The notes beneath the pieces were generated by a model, which was given only the letters and a program-made list of their open reading frames with translations, had not been told where the DNA came from and made no database searches. Source: Tetrahymena elliotti 4EA (taxonomy: Eukaryota; Ciliophora; Oligohymenophorea; Hymenostomatida; Tetrahymenidae). Taken from it: a stretch of 64,000 bases of DNA. Both the position numbers and the translations under genes were made by a program. Numbering within the stretch: the stretch's first letter is position 1; every line of letters begins with the position of its first letter. Positions 1 to 13,063 of this stretch are shown one piece after another. The stretch lies in assembly GCA_000231825.2 (NCBI GenBank), contig JH720327.1, positions 558,524-622,523 of the forward strand, in the 5' to 3' direction.

Positions 1-3000
1 TTCTTCAACATTAGAATAAATATTATTTTCTTCAGCTAATCCTAGTGAATTTTATTATTCTGTAGAAAGCAAATTTTTATAGCCACAATCATTAACATAA
101 GACTGTAATCTTTATAATCTAATATGTTTCTTAATCAAGAACTTCCTCATAGCACTAAATAATTCAAAAAAATAATTAAAATATCTTTCTTTTAAAAAGA
201 AAAAACAAACATTTATATTTTATGAGTGGAGTGTTTCAATTATTTATAGTAAGCTGAAAGTATTTTCATCTTTATAAAAGCTTAAATTTTCATTGCTGCT
301 TTCTTCTTTTCTAAGAATTTCTTTCTGTGAGTATGCATTCTGTAATTGGTTTGTATTTTAGTTGCTGCTTTTCTTTCTCTAATCATTCTTCCGACCATCT
401 TAACCCTAATAATCATTTCTTTTTGGTGCTTTCTTGCCAAAAACCCTCTTATAATTTTTTATATCTGAATGCAAGATCTTCTTCTGATAAAATTCCAAGC
501 AAAATTTAGAACTTCATTCTAAAGGATTATTTAAAATAGTTAAAAATAATAATAAAAATAAAATATTTTTTACTTCAATTTTATCTTTGCAATATTTTAT
601 GTTTCTTAGCCTTGCCTTTTCCAAAAATTATCTGATGCATTTTTGAATCAGAAGAACATTCTTCTTAACATTACAAAAATATTCAAGTTTTATGGCATAA
701 TTTATATAATTTTAAATGACCAAAGCAGACTGTCTATATTTTTTGATAAGCTCTCTCTGCAAATGCCTTCTATACCAATTTTAAATTTTCTAAGCCTTTT
801 TTCTCTAATCCTTGAACTTTTTATATAAAATCTTAACTTTAATAAGCTACTAACAAGTTTTTATCAACTAAAACCATCTTCTCAGCTTTTTAAGTTACTT
901 ATATCTATAAAATAATAATTTTTTTCATATTATTACAAACAAGTCCAAAAAATTAGAATTAAAAAATCATCAATTAAATTTAATCATATTTTAATTTCTT
1001 CATAATCTTTATCTTTGAAATAATGAAAAAATCTTATTCTATTAAAAAATTTTTTAGGCTTCTTAAGTCTCTCAATCTTTTTCTTGTAATTAATTGCAAT
1101 GAACTACTTTGAAAAATATGTTAACTTCAAAGGTATTATTTTAAACAAATTCAATGTTAAAATAAGTTATTTTTTATTTTTTTTGTATAACTTTTACCTA
1201 TTATTTTAAATAAATTCATCAAAATCAAAAAGTCTTTCACAAATTTTTTTTTAGTAAAGTCTTTTTCGGTTCCTCAAAATTTACCATTTTGTATGATTTA
1301 TTTAGTAATGATATTAAGCAGTTATTTTCAAGAAGTGCAAAATAAACTCATTTAAAATACTTTCACAAATTTTTATTTGAAAATAATCTTTAATTGGGAT
1401 TCTTAACTTAAAAATTGTTATTTGAAATATTTCTTTTTTTATTTAAATTTTATGATTTTTTTTGTTTTAAACTGATTAAAGGATTTACGTATAAAAAGCT
1501 TTTTGGAATCTCTTAGCAGTTTTATTGAGCTCTTCTAATTTATTTTCATAGACTTGCTCTATGTCATTTAAAGCTCTGTTTTACATGAAGATTCTTGTTT
1601 TACCAAATAAAATATTTCCATTTCCATCAATTCCTCTGAAAACAGTTTTGAACAGCCTTTTGTTTTGAAATTAAGTTATTTTTGTGATAGTTAAATTATT
1701 AGAAATACCCTTTACTGAGAGTGATAAAATCAGCATCTTCTTGACAAAGTTTTTGATAGGGCTTGAAATCTTAGTTGATGAGTGAATATCTTTTATAGAA
1801 AAGCTAATATGTTTTTCTGATTGGATATGATTGCTTTCTTACTTTAATAGATTCAAGTACACCTAAATATCTAACTTGTTAGAGAGCATTAACTGGTCTG
1901 AAGCAGTTTGCTTTCTTTTCTTCATTAGGCTTGATGCATCTTATAAAATGACAGTCACAAGCCATTAAATCATTCATCAAGTATTGCATTTCGGTTCTAA
2001 ATTTACTTCCCAAAGACTTTTCTTTTTCTGTTAAAAAAAATTGAAAATAAATGAATAATTCAAAAACCAAAAAATGAATTTTACTTTTAGTTTTATTTGA
2101 TTCTATTTCCTATTAAGCCAATTAAGAGAGTAAAACATTTTTAGATTCAAGTAAAGCATTCATAATCAGTTCTTAAATTTCATCTTAATTTTTTTCTGTA
2201 AATACAGTAGCTGTATATTCAACCTCTTTAGCAGAATGGACGATTGTGAAAGTAGGCCTTGCGGTAATTCTTGGAATCTAAAAATATTTATTGTTTCTAT
2301 GAGTTTGACGAATTTTATTCAAAAACTTCTCATCATTTCCCTTTGTCTAACAAATATCATCTAAAATATTAAAAATACCACTTGGAGGCATATCTAATAA
2401 ATCAATAACTGGTTTGTTATCTGTAAAACTTAAATATTAAAGATAGCTTTCAAGTCCTTCTTTAACAAATACCTGCTCTTCCTATTTAAAGACATACTAA
2501 ATATATAATTATTGAAGCTTTTCATTAGTGTAATTGATAAAAAACTATTCAAAACCATTTTCTTTAAAGACTTCAAATCCGTATATATCTAGCAATCCTA
2601 TTTTACTAATTTTTGCATCATCTATAATTTCTTTTGGAACAATAATCTCATTAAGCTTTTAAACAATAAGATTAAACATTCTTTCATATAAGTATTTAGC
2701 TAAACTATCTTTCGTATTAGCACATTCAATCTTTTAAAGTGGACTCATAAAATTCTATTTTTAAATAACTCTTAATTTATAAGTGAAACCTTCAATTAAT
2801 CTCTTTTCATCTATTTAAAGTAATTTAGCTATTTAGCTTAGCACTTCTAGATTCGAAACAGAACAAGGATTATCTTTATTTTAACAATGATTTTAATTCA
2901 TCATTTAAAATATTTTAACAAAATATTATTACCATTTGTCAATGTCTTATCATTAAATTGCAAGTTTCCTAATAAAAGAATAGCAGAAATAAAGCAATAA

Positions 3001-4343
3001 ATAGAATCTTAAACATTCTGAAAACCTAAAATCTAAAATGATTCATTAACTTCTTAAAATAGCTTGACGTCATCTATTTTATCCACACTGTAACATTTAG
3101 ATTTAGATAAATAGTCATACTTCTCAAATGAAACAGGATACTCAAGTCCATATTTCTCCAAGCATTACTAATCAGCTCCCTTTAAAAAGTGATAGAAAAT
3201 ATGAAAACTTCTCTCTCCTTATCCCTATCATTAACAAATATTAATTTAAAATCAAAAAAATATTATTTTACCTAATTTGTGATACGAGCTTTTTCAAGTA
3301 AATAATTAATAATTTGAGCTCCTTCAATCATTTTATTATGTTTGTTGACAATAATTGTGACATATTTACCAAATCTACTTGAATTATCATTTCTAACTGT
3401 TTTTGCATTACCAAATGCTTCTAATATAGGGTTGCAGCTCAATATCTTTTCAAATTAATAAAAACATATTCAAAATAAAACAAACAAATATCTTTCATTC
3501 ATGTTATTATAAAATATATTTAAATATAATAATTCCTAGTTTACCTTGTCTTCTATTGAAGGTCTGTTATGTATTTTATCAGAATAAGATGATCTTCTTC
3601 TTTTCACTTCAAGGTCTTTAACTCCTGTAAGCTTTTCTTGGCTTGTCAACTCTAAATTTCCAAGAGAAGTAAGAAATTTCATGCAATATTTTGTATTTTC
3701 AGTTTTTCCTGCACCAGATTCACCTGAAATAACAAGAGCTTGATTCTTTTCATTTAAAAATAAATCCTTAAATGACTCTGCAGTTAAACCATAAACATGA
3801 GGAGGAATTTTCTTGTGAAGATTCTTCTCTGCGAAGTTTTCAATAATAGAAATATATTTAAGTAATGTTGATTCTTCATAAAGATTATCTATTTTTTTGA
3901 ATGGATTAACTGCCAGCAAGGTGGGTCCAACATAAGTGTAAATTTTATTTTCATCATATCTTTTCCTTAAATTTTAAAGAAGCTCTGCTTCATTTAACAA
4001 ATCCATATTCACCATATCATCAAAAGTCTCATTTTATTCATTTCTTATTAGCAATCTGTCTGCTTGAATTTCCTTAGGATCGCCTCCACTGCTTAGCTAG
4101 CAAGTAGCCATCCTTGTAACTTTATTAAAACCAATAATTTAAGCAGGCATGAACACTTCTGAAGTCTAATCATTCAAGTTTTATTCAGCTATCCAACAAT
4201 ATTCCTCTAAACAATAAAAAATAATAAAGAAAATTAAGATTTTTTCAAATGAAAAGAAAAAATGGAGATTTAAATTCAAGCAATTTACATGGTACAATCC
4301 AAGAATATTGAGCGGATTCATTTTCTACTTTTTTAGTTGCCAT
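1..4343 (-). CDS. Myosin heavy chain, motor domain plus multi-IQ neck (3' end outside the window)
   Basis: An actin-based motor ATPase. The start is the ATG at 4341-4343 ([15 protein letters not shown]), followed by an intron near 4209-4290. The P-loop [12 protein letters not shown] lies at about 3690-3725, switch [11 protein letters not shown] at about 3370-3395 and the switch II/relay stretch [10 protein letters not shown] at about 2560-2600. An actin-binding segment with [16 protein letters not shown] is at 1900-1960, and the converter with [16 protein letters not shown] follows. After it come several IQ motifs, for example [16 protein letters not shown] near 780, [12 protein letters not shown] near 440 and [16 protein letters not shown] near 350. 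Several short AT-rich introns interrupt the frame. The IQ region is still open at position 1, so the tail that would define the class is missing. Ciliate myosins are a lineage-specific group, but this copy cannot be assigned further. The family call is firm; the exon limits are approximate. Confidence 0.93.
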
Positions 4344-5400
4344 AAATGAAAATAAAGAAATAATAAATGATTTTAGAATTAAATATATTCAGCTATTTAT
4401 TACTAGTTTTCCAAATGTAAAGTATTATTTTTATTGGAATAATAATTAAATTTTGCTGGTGAAAGATTAACTAAATTATAAAAAATATGATATATCAATC
4501 AATCGATCGATCAAAATATTTTGCACAAAATTAATTTAATAAAAAAATAAACTAAGACAATTTAGAATTACTATCAATCAATCAATCAACATTTTTAAGT
4601 TTAACAGTAATATTTTGAGTAATTCAATTATTCATTTTAAAACTAAAATATCTTTCACAAAATGCCAAAATTAGCCTCCTTCACATATTTTTATCATTCA
4701 TATATATTTTGAAATACTAATCAAAAAATTTTAAGAATTTATTAAAATATTGATCAATATTTTTGAGAAAAGAGCAAAATAAAATACTCCGAAATAAATT
4801 AAATAATCTTAATCTTGTTAACATTTAATGATAAAAACAAATAAATAATCTTTCAAAAAGTAATTAGTATTAATATTTTTTAATTATTTTTGAAATCACC
4901 ATGAGAAATTAAAAAATTAACTAATCTTTTTTAATCTAAATACTACTGACTAAATATAATTTTAAATTAAATACCAATTATTTTTTATTAACTCATTTAA
5001 AAGATTTCAAAATTGATCCATATTTTTATAAAAAATAATTCAAGATACTGTCTACACTCTAAGTTAAGGTGAGATGAAAAATAATAATTTTTAAAATTTA
5101 TCACCTTTTAACTTAGAGTACAAATGGTAATTAAAAAAACCAATATTAATCTAATCTTGAGAAATTACAATAAATATTAAGAAAATTTTTATAAATTTGA
5201 TAGAGTTAATACTATTAAAGCAATAAAGCTGAAAAGAAATAAAATTATTATAAACACTAATAAAATACATTTTTAAAGAACTAAAAGCTATATTAATAAA
5301 TTATATAAAAAATGGGAATAAATATTTTTAAATATTTAAAGTTTGATAAAAATGGATAAAAACTACATAAAAATAAGAAATTTGAACACTACTAACTAAC
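4344..5400. other. AT-rich intergenic DNA with tetranucleotide tracts
   Basis: This is the spacer between the myosin start and the peptidase stop. No coding segment is recognisable. It holds ATCA/ATCG tetranucleotide runs at about 4493-4515 and 4571-4590 and the inverted repeat listed separately at 5056-5119. It must contain the myosin promoter, but no specific element can be named. Confidence 0.6.
5056..5119. repeat. Near-perfect inverted repeat (hairpin)
   Basis: The left arm 5056-5072 (ACTCTAAGTTAAGGTGA) is complementary to the right arm 5101-5119 (TCACCTTTTAACTTAGAGT) apart from two extra A:T positions. The loop is about 28 bases. It lies about 280 bp past the peptidase stop. A partial third copy of one arm (ACTCTAAGTTAAA) occurs near 60319. 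It could be a 3' processing or transcription signal, a small structured RNA or a remnant of an inverted-repeat element. Confidence 0.6.
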
Positions 5401-7654
5401 TCATTATTAATAGCATAATCTGCAGATTTGATCATATGAAATAGCCTTATTTACACCTTCACCTATCATAGTAACTGTGGGACGGCTATTTTAAAATAAT
5501 TCTCTAGCAACTCTATTAATGTCTTCAGATGTAACTCTATCAATCATTTTTTCAGTTTCATCAATTTTAATTTATTTAAAGTTAATTATCTTTCATTTTA
5601 AAACAATAATTAATTTGTTATTCATTAATATGATTAAATCTTACATGTTTAGCAGCTTCTTCAAGTCTATCTTGTTGTCTTTCAAGTGAAAGATTAATCA
5701 AAGATTTTAAGATATTTTTAGATCTTTGCAATTCGATAGGAGAAATAGGCATTTTAAGTAAATGTAATTCTCTAATGCAAGATTAAACAAGTTCATTAAC
5801 CTAATTAAAGTAAACAAGCAAGTCGTTTTAATAATTTAATTATATTAAATAAAATCTACATTTTCTGAAGGTCCAGTTAATTTAAGTCCAAAGAAACCGC
5901 TATCAGTAAAAATATTACAAATACAATCAGCTCCTTAGACATATGATAACTTATTAAGCACTATATTCAATTTAAAAAAGTTAAAACTAGATTATCAATA
6001 TAAATGGTTGCTTACAGTTCTTAGTTGCACGAGAGTGCATACCTTTACCAGGACCACCAGTTGAGAAATAACTTGAATTTCCAATTATAGAGAAAATAGT
6101 TTAAAATATAACCATATCAGGATGTTACCAATTTACCTAAAAAATTTAGATTGAATAACTTTTATAAAACATTTAATTAATTTATTAATTTACAGTCTTA
6201 AAACCAACTCCAACTTCAACCATTGGGTTTTCAGTTTCTATTCTGATATCTCTTCCTACATAAGTTGATTCAGAAGGATTAGGATTGAATTGTCTCTTCA
6301 AGACTTTTATTTTAAATAATAAAAATATAAAATCATAAGTAAATTTAGTGATAAATTTACATTCAGGATATTTCTTAAGTTATGATTAAACCATATTAAC
6401 AAAGTAATCATGAGAAGGAACATTAGAACCAGATATTAAAAGTCTGTGAGGAGTAATATATTTGCTTTAAAAATCAAGAAAATCTGTCTCTGTCATATTT
6501 GGGTTAAGATCACACATGCCAACACCTTGACCATCATAAGCTGCATTTAAAAATATCTTTTCGAACTCAATATTCTCCAATTCTTCACTCAAAGAACTTG
6601 GCTTTATTTAAATAAAATTATAATTGCTTAAATTATTCCAATTGTTAAAAAGAAATGAAATTGATGATATTTTAATTTAAATCTTCTTTTAAAATAAACT
6701 TTCATATTAACTCATATTATGAACCATTTGATTAGTGTTAATTTAACCCATTCTTTTTATTTTAAAAAAGGAAAAGCATTCTTTTTTCAACAAAAAACCT
6801 TATCTCAAAAAATAATTTTTTTTTGATTCAAAAAAATCCATTTTTTCTTTGAGTTTTTAAAGAAATATTTAATATTTTTAAGTACATTGAAGACTGAAAA
6901 GTTTTTAGGAGAAATAGCTGTTTTAAGCAATAAGTCAAGCATAGATTCAGTATCTTCTGGAATACACTAGCACTTGTAAGAAGCAGTTTCTTGATCAAAA
7001 TGCATATTAATACCACCTCCATTAAGTTGGTTCAATTCGCTTTATATAAAAAATATAGACTTAATTAACTTATTTAACAGATTAAATTGAATAATACTAG
7101 TTTTCTAAGATAGACTAATTATCTCCACTCATAAATAACAAAGTGTTAAGCATCTTCATAGCACCTCCTGTTTTTTTAGTTTCATTACGGGTACCAAAAT
7201 TACCAACAATATCTATTTGGATATTAAAAAATGAATTAATTTCCACATAATTTAAATCAGTATCTTCTAAATTATCAATAACCACTCACTTATATCTGTA
7301 TGAAAGGGAAAAGCGCTATCTTCAGTCAAAACCTTAACACCATTATCTAAAGTAGTGATTTAATATTTAGTTGGCTTATCTTCTTTAAAAATAGGTTTGA
7401 ATCCCTTTTAAATAATTTCAAGAATTTGTTATTTATTTATTTGCAAGAAATCAATAAAGTTAATAATTCATCTAATTCATTTTCAATCATTTTTGCAATT
7501 TGCTACATTTTTTATCTTTTTTGAAAAGGAATTGGATATTAATTTGTTTATTTATTTACAGGGATCATTTTAGTAGGATCACAATGAATGATCTAATCCC
7601 TTGGATTGATAGCTATGTTTCTCTTGATAGTCTATAATTATAATAGAATAACAT
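5401..7654 (-). CDS. PMPCA: Mitochondrial processing peptidase, alpha-type subunit (M16 family)
   Basis: This is the non-catalytic, substrate-recognising subunit of the protease that removes mitochondrial targeting peptides. The glycine-rich loop GGPGKGMHSRATKN at about 6030-6070, typical of alpha-MPP, is the strongest evidence. Other M16 segments are YQITTLDNGVKVLTE (about 7320-7370), the degenerate metal-site region NFGTRNETKKTGGAMKML (about 7150-7200), which lacks the HxxEH zinc motif as expected for alpha, and the C-terminal KMIDRVTSEDINRVARELF. The proposed ATG at 7652-7654 opens a basic, Ser/Arg-containing presequence (MLFYYNYRLSRETQ) that would be spliced to the mature part near 7408. 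This first intron is inferred from frame only, so the N-terminus is less certain. Several other short introns interrupt the gene. The stop is TGA at 5401-5403. Confidence 0.85.
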
Positions 7655-8936
7655 TTTAACTTTGATAAAACCTATATCTAATATTCTCACTTAATGTAAC
7701 TATTTAGTGGTAAATTTTCTCATCTTTATTTTTACTAATGGATTCTACTTTTTTCTAATAATATTTGATTAATTAATTAATATAAACTAAATGCAATTTT
7801 TTATGTAAATATCTTTTTTATATGTATTTATTTTCTGAATGGAATAATCAATCAATCAATCTATTTTTGAATTAGTTAATTAATGAATGAATGAGTATCT
7901 TTCCATAAAGTTCTTTTTGGATTAGTTCATAATATATTCTAGACTTTGCTCAGAAAATTTGATGTAGATTTTTTATTAATATCCTTAAAATTGTTTTGAA
8001 CATTTCAAATCAACTCTAAATTACAAATACAAATTACATATTTCATAAATATTAAAAAAAAGAAGCTTTTTTTAACTGATATTCTAAATCTGTTTTGTAA
8101 AAATAATTAAAGTTTATTTATTTTTATTTCTATTTTTTACTATTTTATAATCCTCTTCCAGTGTAATAAAAAAGTAATCAATTAATACAGAATTATATTT
8201 TCAGAAAGTTCTTTATTGAACATATCAAATTAAAACTTGATGATATAAATTAAATAAAAATTTTTTATTATTCATTTTATTTTAATTTCAAAAAAAATTT
8301 TTTAATGGATTTGTTAAATTTATTCTTTCTACTTGTTTGTTTTAATTACTCACCTCTATTACTCTTTTACTATCAGTTCTTAATTATTAAAGTTAAATTG
8401 ATAATAAATCTTCTATTGTTCATTTTTTCTATGGTTATTTAACAATATTATTTAAACTATTTCATTTAGGTATCTTAAAAGTTTTTTAGAGTTTTTTTTC
8501 ATATTCATAACATGACATTTTAATCTTTTGTTATTAATTATCTTAAATTAATATTAAATCAAGACTTAAAAATAGCCAATTTAATTTAATTTTCTAAATT
8601 TTATTTCAAACAAGAAATGATTTTATGTTTATTTGATATAGAATCAATCTTTAGTTTCTTCTTAGCTCATTTTATGAAGCCTCTTTTACGATTAAGTAAT
8701 ATTTAAATATAAAATAAAATTAAGATTTTCTTTCAACTTTTATTATGGTGTTATTTAACTAGATTTTCAAAATTTTTTTTAGAATATTTGATGAAATTTG
8801 TATTAATATTAAAAACTGTATTGAACATTTTCGTTAAATCAATACTTACCCACTAACATAAAATAAAAATGCAATAGATTCTAAAAGTAATTTATCCAAT
8901 TTTATTTCAAAATATTTTATTTAACCATTTTTTGCT
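7655..8936. other. AT-rich intergenic DNA, no gene recognised
   Basis: About 1.3 kb between two minus-strand genes. It is T- and A-rich with no conserved protein segment in any frame. A short AATC tetranucleotide run lies at about 7846-7860. It presumably contains the 3' end signals of the exosome gene and the promoter of the peptidase gene. Confidence 0.55.
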
Positions 8937-10254
8937 TCAATTTCTCTTTTCTAACAAGTTTTTAATTTCTTCTTTGCTAACTTTGTATTACTCTTCTTCT
9001 TCTTCCATCTTTATCATTAAATTAAATTAATAATCAATCATTTTTCTTAATATAAAATTACTTGATTTGTATCTATTTGACCTGCTGTTTGAGCAGCTGA
9101 AACTATCTAAGGGAAATTTAATGTTACGATTTTACTTTCTTCCTTTATTGAACTAATGCTATGCTTGCTACATTCTTTAAGAATTTATCTAACAAAGTCT
9201 GTCATTGATTTAATTTTATTTAAACAAACCTCAACAAGCCTATTTTTAATTTAAAAAATGAATCTAAATTAATTATTTTAAATTAAATATTTACTTATTG
9301 ATTAATTCTAATTTGATTGGTGCACCACCTGGCTTATGAATGTTGCATACATCATTATATACATTGACTGAAATAGTTAATCTACCTTCCATGATTTATT
9401 CTTCAAGTACCTTAATAGAATATTAATGAAAATTTATAAATAAATAAATAAAAAAGCAATTTATATCTTTTTTTAAATTGAATTGAATTGAATTGAAATT
9501 AATAAGTGTTCTGTTTTTAGAATATAATAGAATTTATTTGTTACCAAGGGATCTGCAACTAAAAGAGATGATTTCTTGAAGAAAGCAAAAGTAAATGGAA
9601 TAGGAATATGATGAATAGATAATGGTTAAGGATTCTTTTCAGTATGAATTTTAATATTTGATTACTACTCAACAGAGACATAAGGTTTTCTAAAATGCAA
9701 TAAACTGATGATAACAGATAAATAAATAGCATCAATAAGATTTCCACCATTTGTAACTACTGAACTATCAACATTAATTGACCATACTCTCTTACTTGTT
9801 ACTATGCACAAACTTTCCATATCTATTGCTCTATTTATTCCAATAATTAATTAATTTTAACATTTTTTTGAGCATTTTTGAAATTAAGATTAAAATAATG
9901 ATTTGAAAATAATTACTTTGATCCCTTGATAATCTTTTCTAACAATTTTTAGATTTCATTTGAATATTTTTTAATATTGATGTTGTTAGGTTATTGTTCA
10001 TCTTACATAGATGATAAATCAACATTGAATTTAAGAGAACCTTCGTTGGGCTTTTCTTATTTTGGCTAAATGATTTCTGCTGTTGTTTTTGTAATAATGT
10101 GGGTTTCTCCAATTAAAATTTCTATTTCTCCTACATTGTTTCCAAATGTAACCTTAATGTTTCTGCTATCCATCAACTTTCTTCCATCTAATCTGATTTC
10201 ATTTTCTAAACCAGATAGAACAAAATCGCCCTCGTTTTAACTCAATACCTACAT
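8937..10254 (-). CDS. RRP45: Exosome complex subunit Rrp45 (EXOSC9), RNase PH-like
   Basis: This is a ring subunit of the nuclear and cytoplasmic RNA exosome, which degrades and trims RNA 3' ends. The protein begins MQVLSQNEGDFVLSGL at the ATG 10252-10254. It then shows the family order: RLDGRKLMDSRNIKVTFG, the strand with GEIEILIGETHIITKT, EGSLKFNVDLSSMQ, IDMESLCIVTSKRVWSINVD, NGGNLIDAIYLSVIIALLHF, PLSIHHIPIPFTFAFF, and GRLTISVNVYNDVCNIHKPGG. The domain order and spacing match Rrp45 rather than Rrp43/Rrp46. The phosphorolytic residues of active RNase PH are not preserved, as is usual for eukaryotic rings. Introns lie at about 9840-9915, 9425-9545, 9240-9300 and 9015-9060. The protein ends in an acidic/basic tail (MEEEEEQYKVSKEE) at TGA 8937-8939. 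Confidence 0.9.
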
Positions 10255-11188
10255 TCCTTAATTCTAAAAAGATAGATCTTCTATAAACTCTAAATTATCT
10301 TTGTAATATCTTAAAAATAATGATTTGAAGTAAATATAATTTTAATCTAAGTTACAAGCTTTAATAATTTATCAGATTTTTTCATCACAAATTAAATAGA
10401 TCATTCTGAGCAATCCAAAAAAAATCAATTAATCTTTTTACAAATATTTTTTATAAAAATCATTTTTAAATTAGATTCAGTTAAAATATTTTTTATTAAA
10501 ATAATTCAAATAGACATATATATTTTCAATTTATATTTTAATTATCATTTGATTTGTGTTTTTGGATGATATTTTAATAATAAATTGACTAAAAATAGGT
10601 AAGCTATTTATTTTAAATAATACCGTATTCAAATACAAATTAGAATAAGTTTGATTAAAATAGGAATTTGGTAGTAAATTTAATGGCAATGGTTTATGAT
10701 TATTATAAAAAAAACTTCAACAATAGTAATATAAAGTAAACATTTTGAATAAATCATGTATTAAATAAACAAAAATAATAAATTTTGGCTACTACGGTGA
10801 AAGAATTTATTAACAGTTTAAATGCAAAAACAAATATAAAAATAAAATAGTTTTTTAAATCAATCCAAATTTGTTAGCCATTTTTCAACTTCTTATTTTC
10901 TATTTGTTGTTAAGACCATTTAAAACAAATATGGTTTTTTATTTGTAAATTAAGATTTATGAAGTTAAAGTTAAAGGCACTAGAATTAAATTAATAAAAT
11001 TACTGATGTATTTTTTATGAGAAGAATTAAAGTAGACAAGATTATGAAAATAAAAAATACAAAAAAGTGTATTTATTTACAATAATTAAAAAAGGATATT
11101 TGATTATCTCTACATAATTACTATCTACTATTTTAATATTCAATTATAAAAGTAAAACAAACAAATCATTTAAATTTAAGAAAAAGAT
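10255..11188. repeat. Spacer 3' of array copy A, with a duplicated spacer element
   Basis: No gene is seen. The block at about 10781-10890 (TTTTGGCTACTACGGTGAAA...) is also found, diverged, at 12684-12790 and 19915-20040. In each case it sits about 370-410 bp beyond the stop of a family member, so it belongs to the duplicated unit and not to the exosome gene. Confidence 0.6.
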
Positions 11189-12385
11189 TCAATATTGATC
11201 TTAGTGTTAAAAAGAATAATTTTATTGTTCTTTATAAAATTTTTCAATGAAATACTCTTTCTAGCAATTGTAGTCAAGGTTTTAAATTTCTTTTACCAGG
11301 TTAATACTTTAGCAAATTTAATTAATTTCTTAAATTCTTTGGCTTCTCTATTCTAAGAGAAAATAAATCCATTATGGTTCAACGTTAAAACTGTGACTTA
11401 GAATAAAGCACTAACAAGGTTCTTCTTAGACTTTATTTGTATTATGATTGTAGAATAATAACTTTTTAGTTTTTTTTACTGGAATTACATAACCTTCTTC
11501 AGTTGTTAGTTCTTCATCCATTTAATAATCTTGTTGTTCTTCAAAGGCCTATTTTAGGCATTTGATTGTTTTTTCTAGTTCAAAAATTCCATCAAATTTT
11601 TTTTCTCTCACAAAAAAGCTAAAGAAATCTTTATTTTTTTGACTTGATATATTTTAATATGTCTCTTCAAAACCATTTCCACAAAACAAAGTCAAATTTT
11701 TAGAAATTATCTACATTTTTAAAATAGGACATTTAGTTTTGAAATCAAAATATCCTAAAAACATATCATACATTTGATCTTAGTAATAAACAGAAGCCCA
11801 TTATTTGGTTACTTTTTAAAATTAGATAAATTATGTATGACTTAACTCTTAAAATGATTCATTAGATGGTTTATTTTTTACAAATTCATACATTCTAGCT
11901 TATGTTTCATCAACCCACTTTTAATATTCTTTCAGCACCTAAGCTAGCTCATAGTATTTCTAATTTTAAAATGACTTATACATTTTAATCAAATGTCTAA
12001 AATTCATCAATCCTTAAGAATAAGTTGTCATCGAAATATCTATAGTTTCATTTATTTTATCAAGCTCTATTAATTCTAGAATACCTATACCAGCTTCTTA
12101 AAATCCATAGTTGTAATATTATTCATAATCATTATCATCATAACTCTTCATCAATCTAAAGAAATTATAAATGTAAATTGGATTTGTGTCAGGGTTCAAA
12201 GTTTTTGTAAAAATAGGAGCCCATTTAACAAGTTTATTTCTTCTTCTTTGCTTTCTTTTAGCTATAGTTGTTGTAACTTTTTCTATTCTAGTTTCTTGTG
12301 TTGATTATGATGATTCTTCTTCTTTTGTTGATTTATTTTTCTCACTTTCAAACTCCATATCACAAAATTATGTTTGATTGATCAT
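11189..12385 (-). CDS. Unknown ciliate family protein, array copy A
   Basis: An uncharacterised protein of about 398 residues, intronless and open from ATG 12383-12385 (MINQTQFCDMEFESEK) to TGA 11189-11191. An alternative start is the internal Met at 12356-12358. The N-terminus is charged and Ser/Glu-rich with a basic patch (AKRKQRRRNKLVKW). It is followed by a conserved core: PIYIYNFFRLMKSYDDNDYE, EAGIGILELIELDKIN, GYFDFKTKCPILKM, IISKNLTLFCGNGFEETY and NKDFFSFFVREKKFDG. The C-terminal part has LTTEEGYVIPVKK and ends with a conserved CQKEYFIEKFY segment. No signal peptide or membrane segment is apparent. It is the right-to-left last member of a seven-copy tandem array. I do not recognise the fold, and no function is proposed. 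Confidence 0.82.
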
Positions 12386-13063
12386 TATAATTAATTGTAT
12401 CAAAAATTGAGATTTTTATCAAAACTTTTGATTAATATTGTGTTATTCCTATTCTTTTTATATTAATTTGACAAAATGTCTAATTACTACCACATATGTT
12501 TAATAATCTCTATTTGCAAATTTAATATTAAAGGTTATCATTCTACCTACATTAATGAATTATTAAAAATTCAATACTTAATTTAACAAAATGTATTACA
12601 TTAGTAACTTATAATAGTTAATAGCCAATCAGAATACAATTCTTCATTAGACTTGTGTAAATCAAAAATAATGAAGAAAAATAATATATTTTGGCTTCTA
12701 CGGTTAGGGATTTTATTAACAGTTTAGATCTCTAATAAATATAAAAAAGAAATGGTTTGTAAAATTAATCCTAATTTTTTACCATTTTTATCATAGTTGA
12801 ATATTTTGTTTAAACCATTAAAATTAAATATGTAATATGCTTATCAATTGATATTAATGCTCTTAAAATTAAATTAATGATGCGCTTTATATTAGAGAAT
12901 GAAAAGACGATTAAGAAGATAATTATTTTATATGAATTATCCTAATTTCTTTTGAAAATTTAAAAAGCATAATTGATTATCTCTACATAATTTCTAAATA
13001 GTATTTGATTCAAACATACATAAAAAACAATATTAATTTAATAATTTAATTTAAGAAAATGAT
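12386..13063. repeat. Class-1 array spacer (A-B)
   Basis: The sequence from about 12480 to 13060 is clearly related to the E-F spacer at about 19720-20325. Both share the run TTATAATAGTTAA..CC.ATCAGAATACAATTCTT and the block TTTTGGCT.CTA.GGTTAGGG. It carries the promoter of copy A and the 3' flank of copy B. Confidence 0.6.

Noticed and set aside
4493..4590. ATCA/ATCG tetranucleotide tracts, also near 7846, 14229 and 55590, as mobile-element ends
   Set aside because: They are short simple repeats without terminal inverted repeats, target duplications or a transposase. Ordinary microsatellites explain them.
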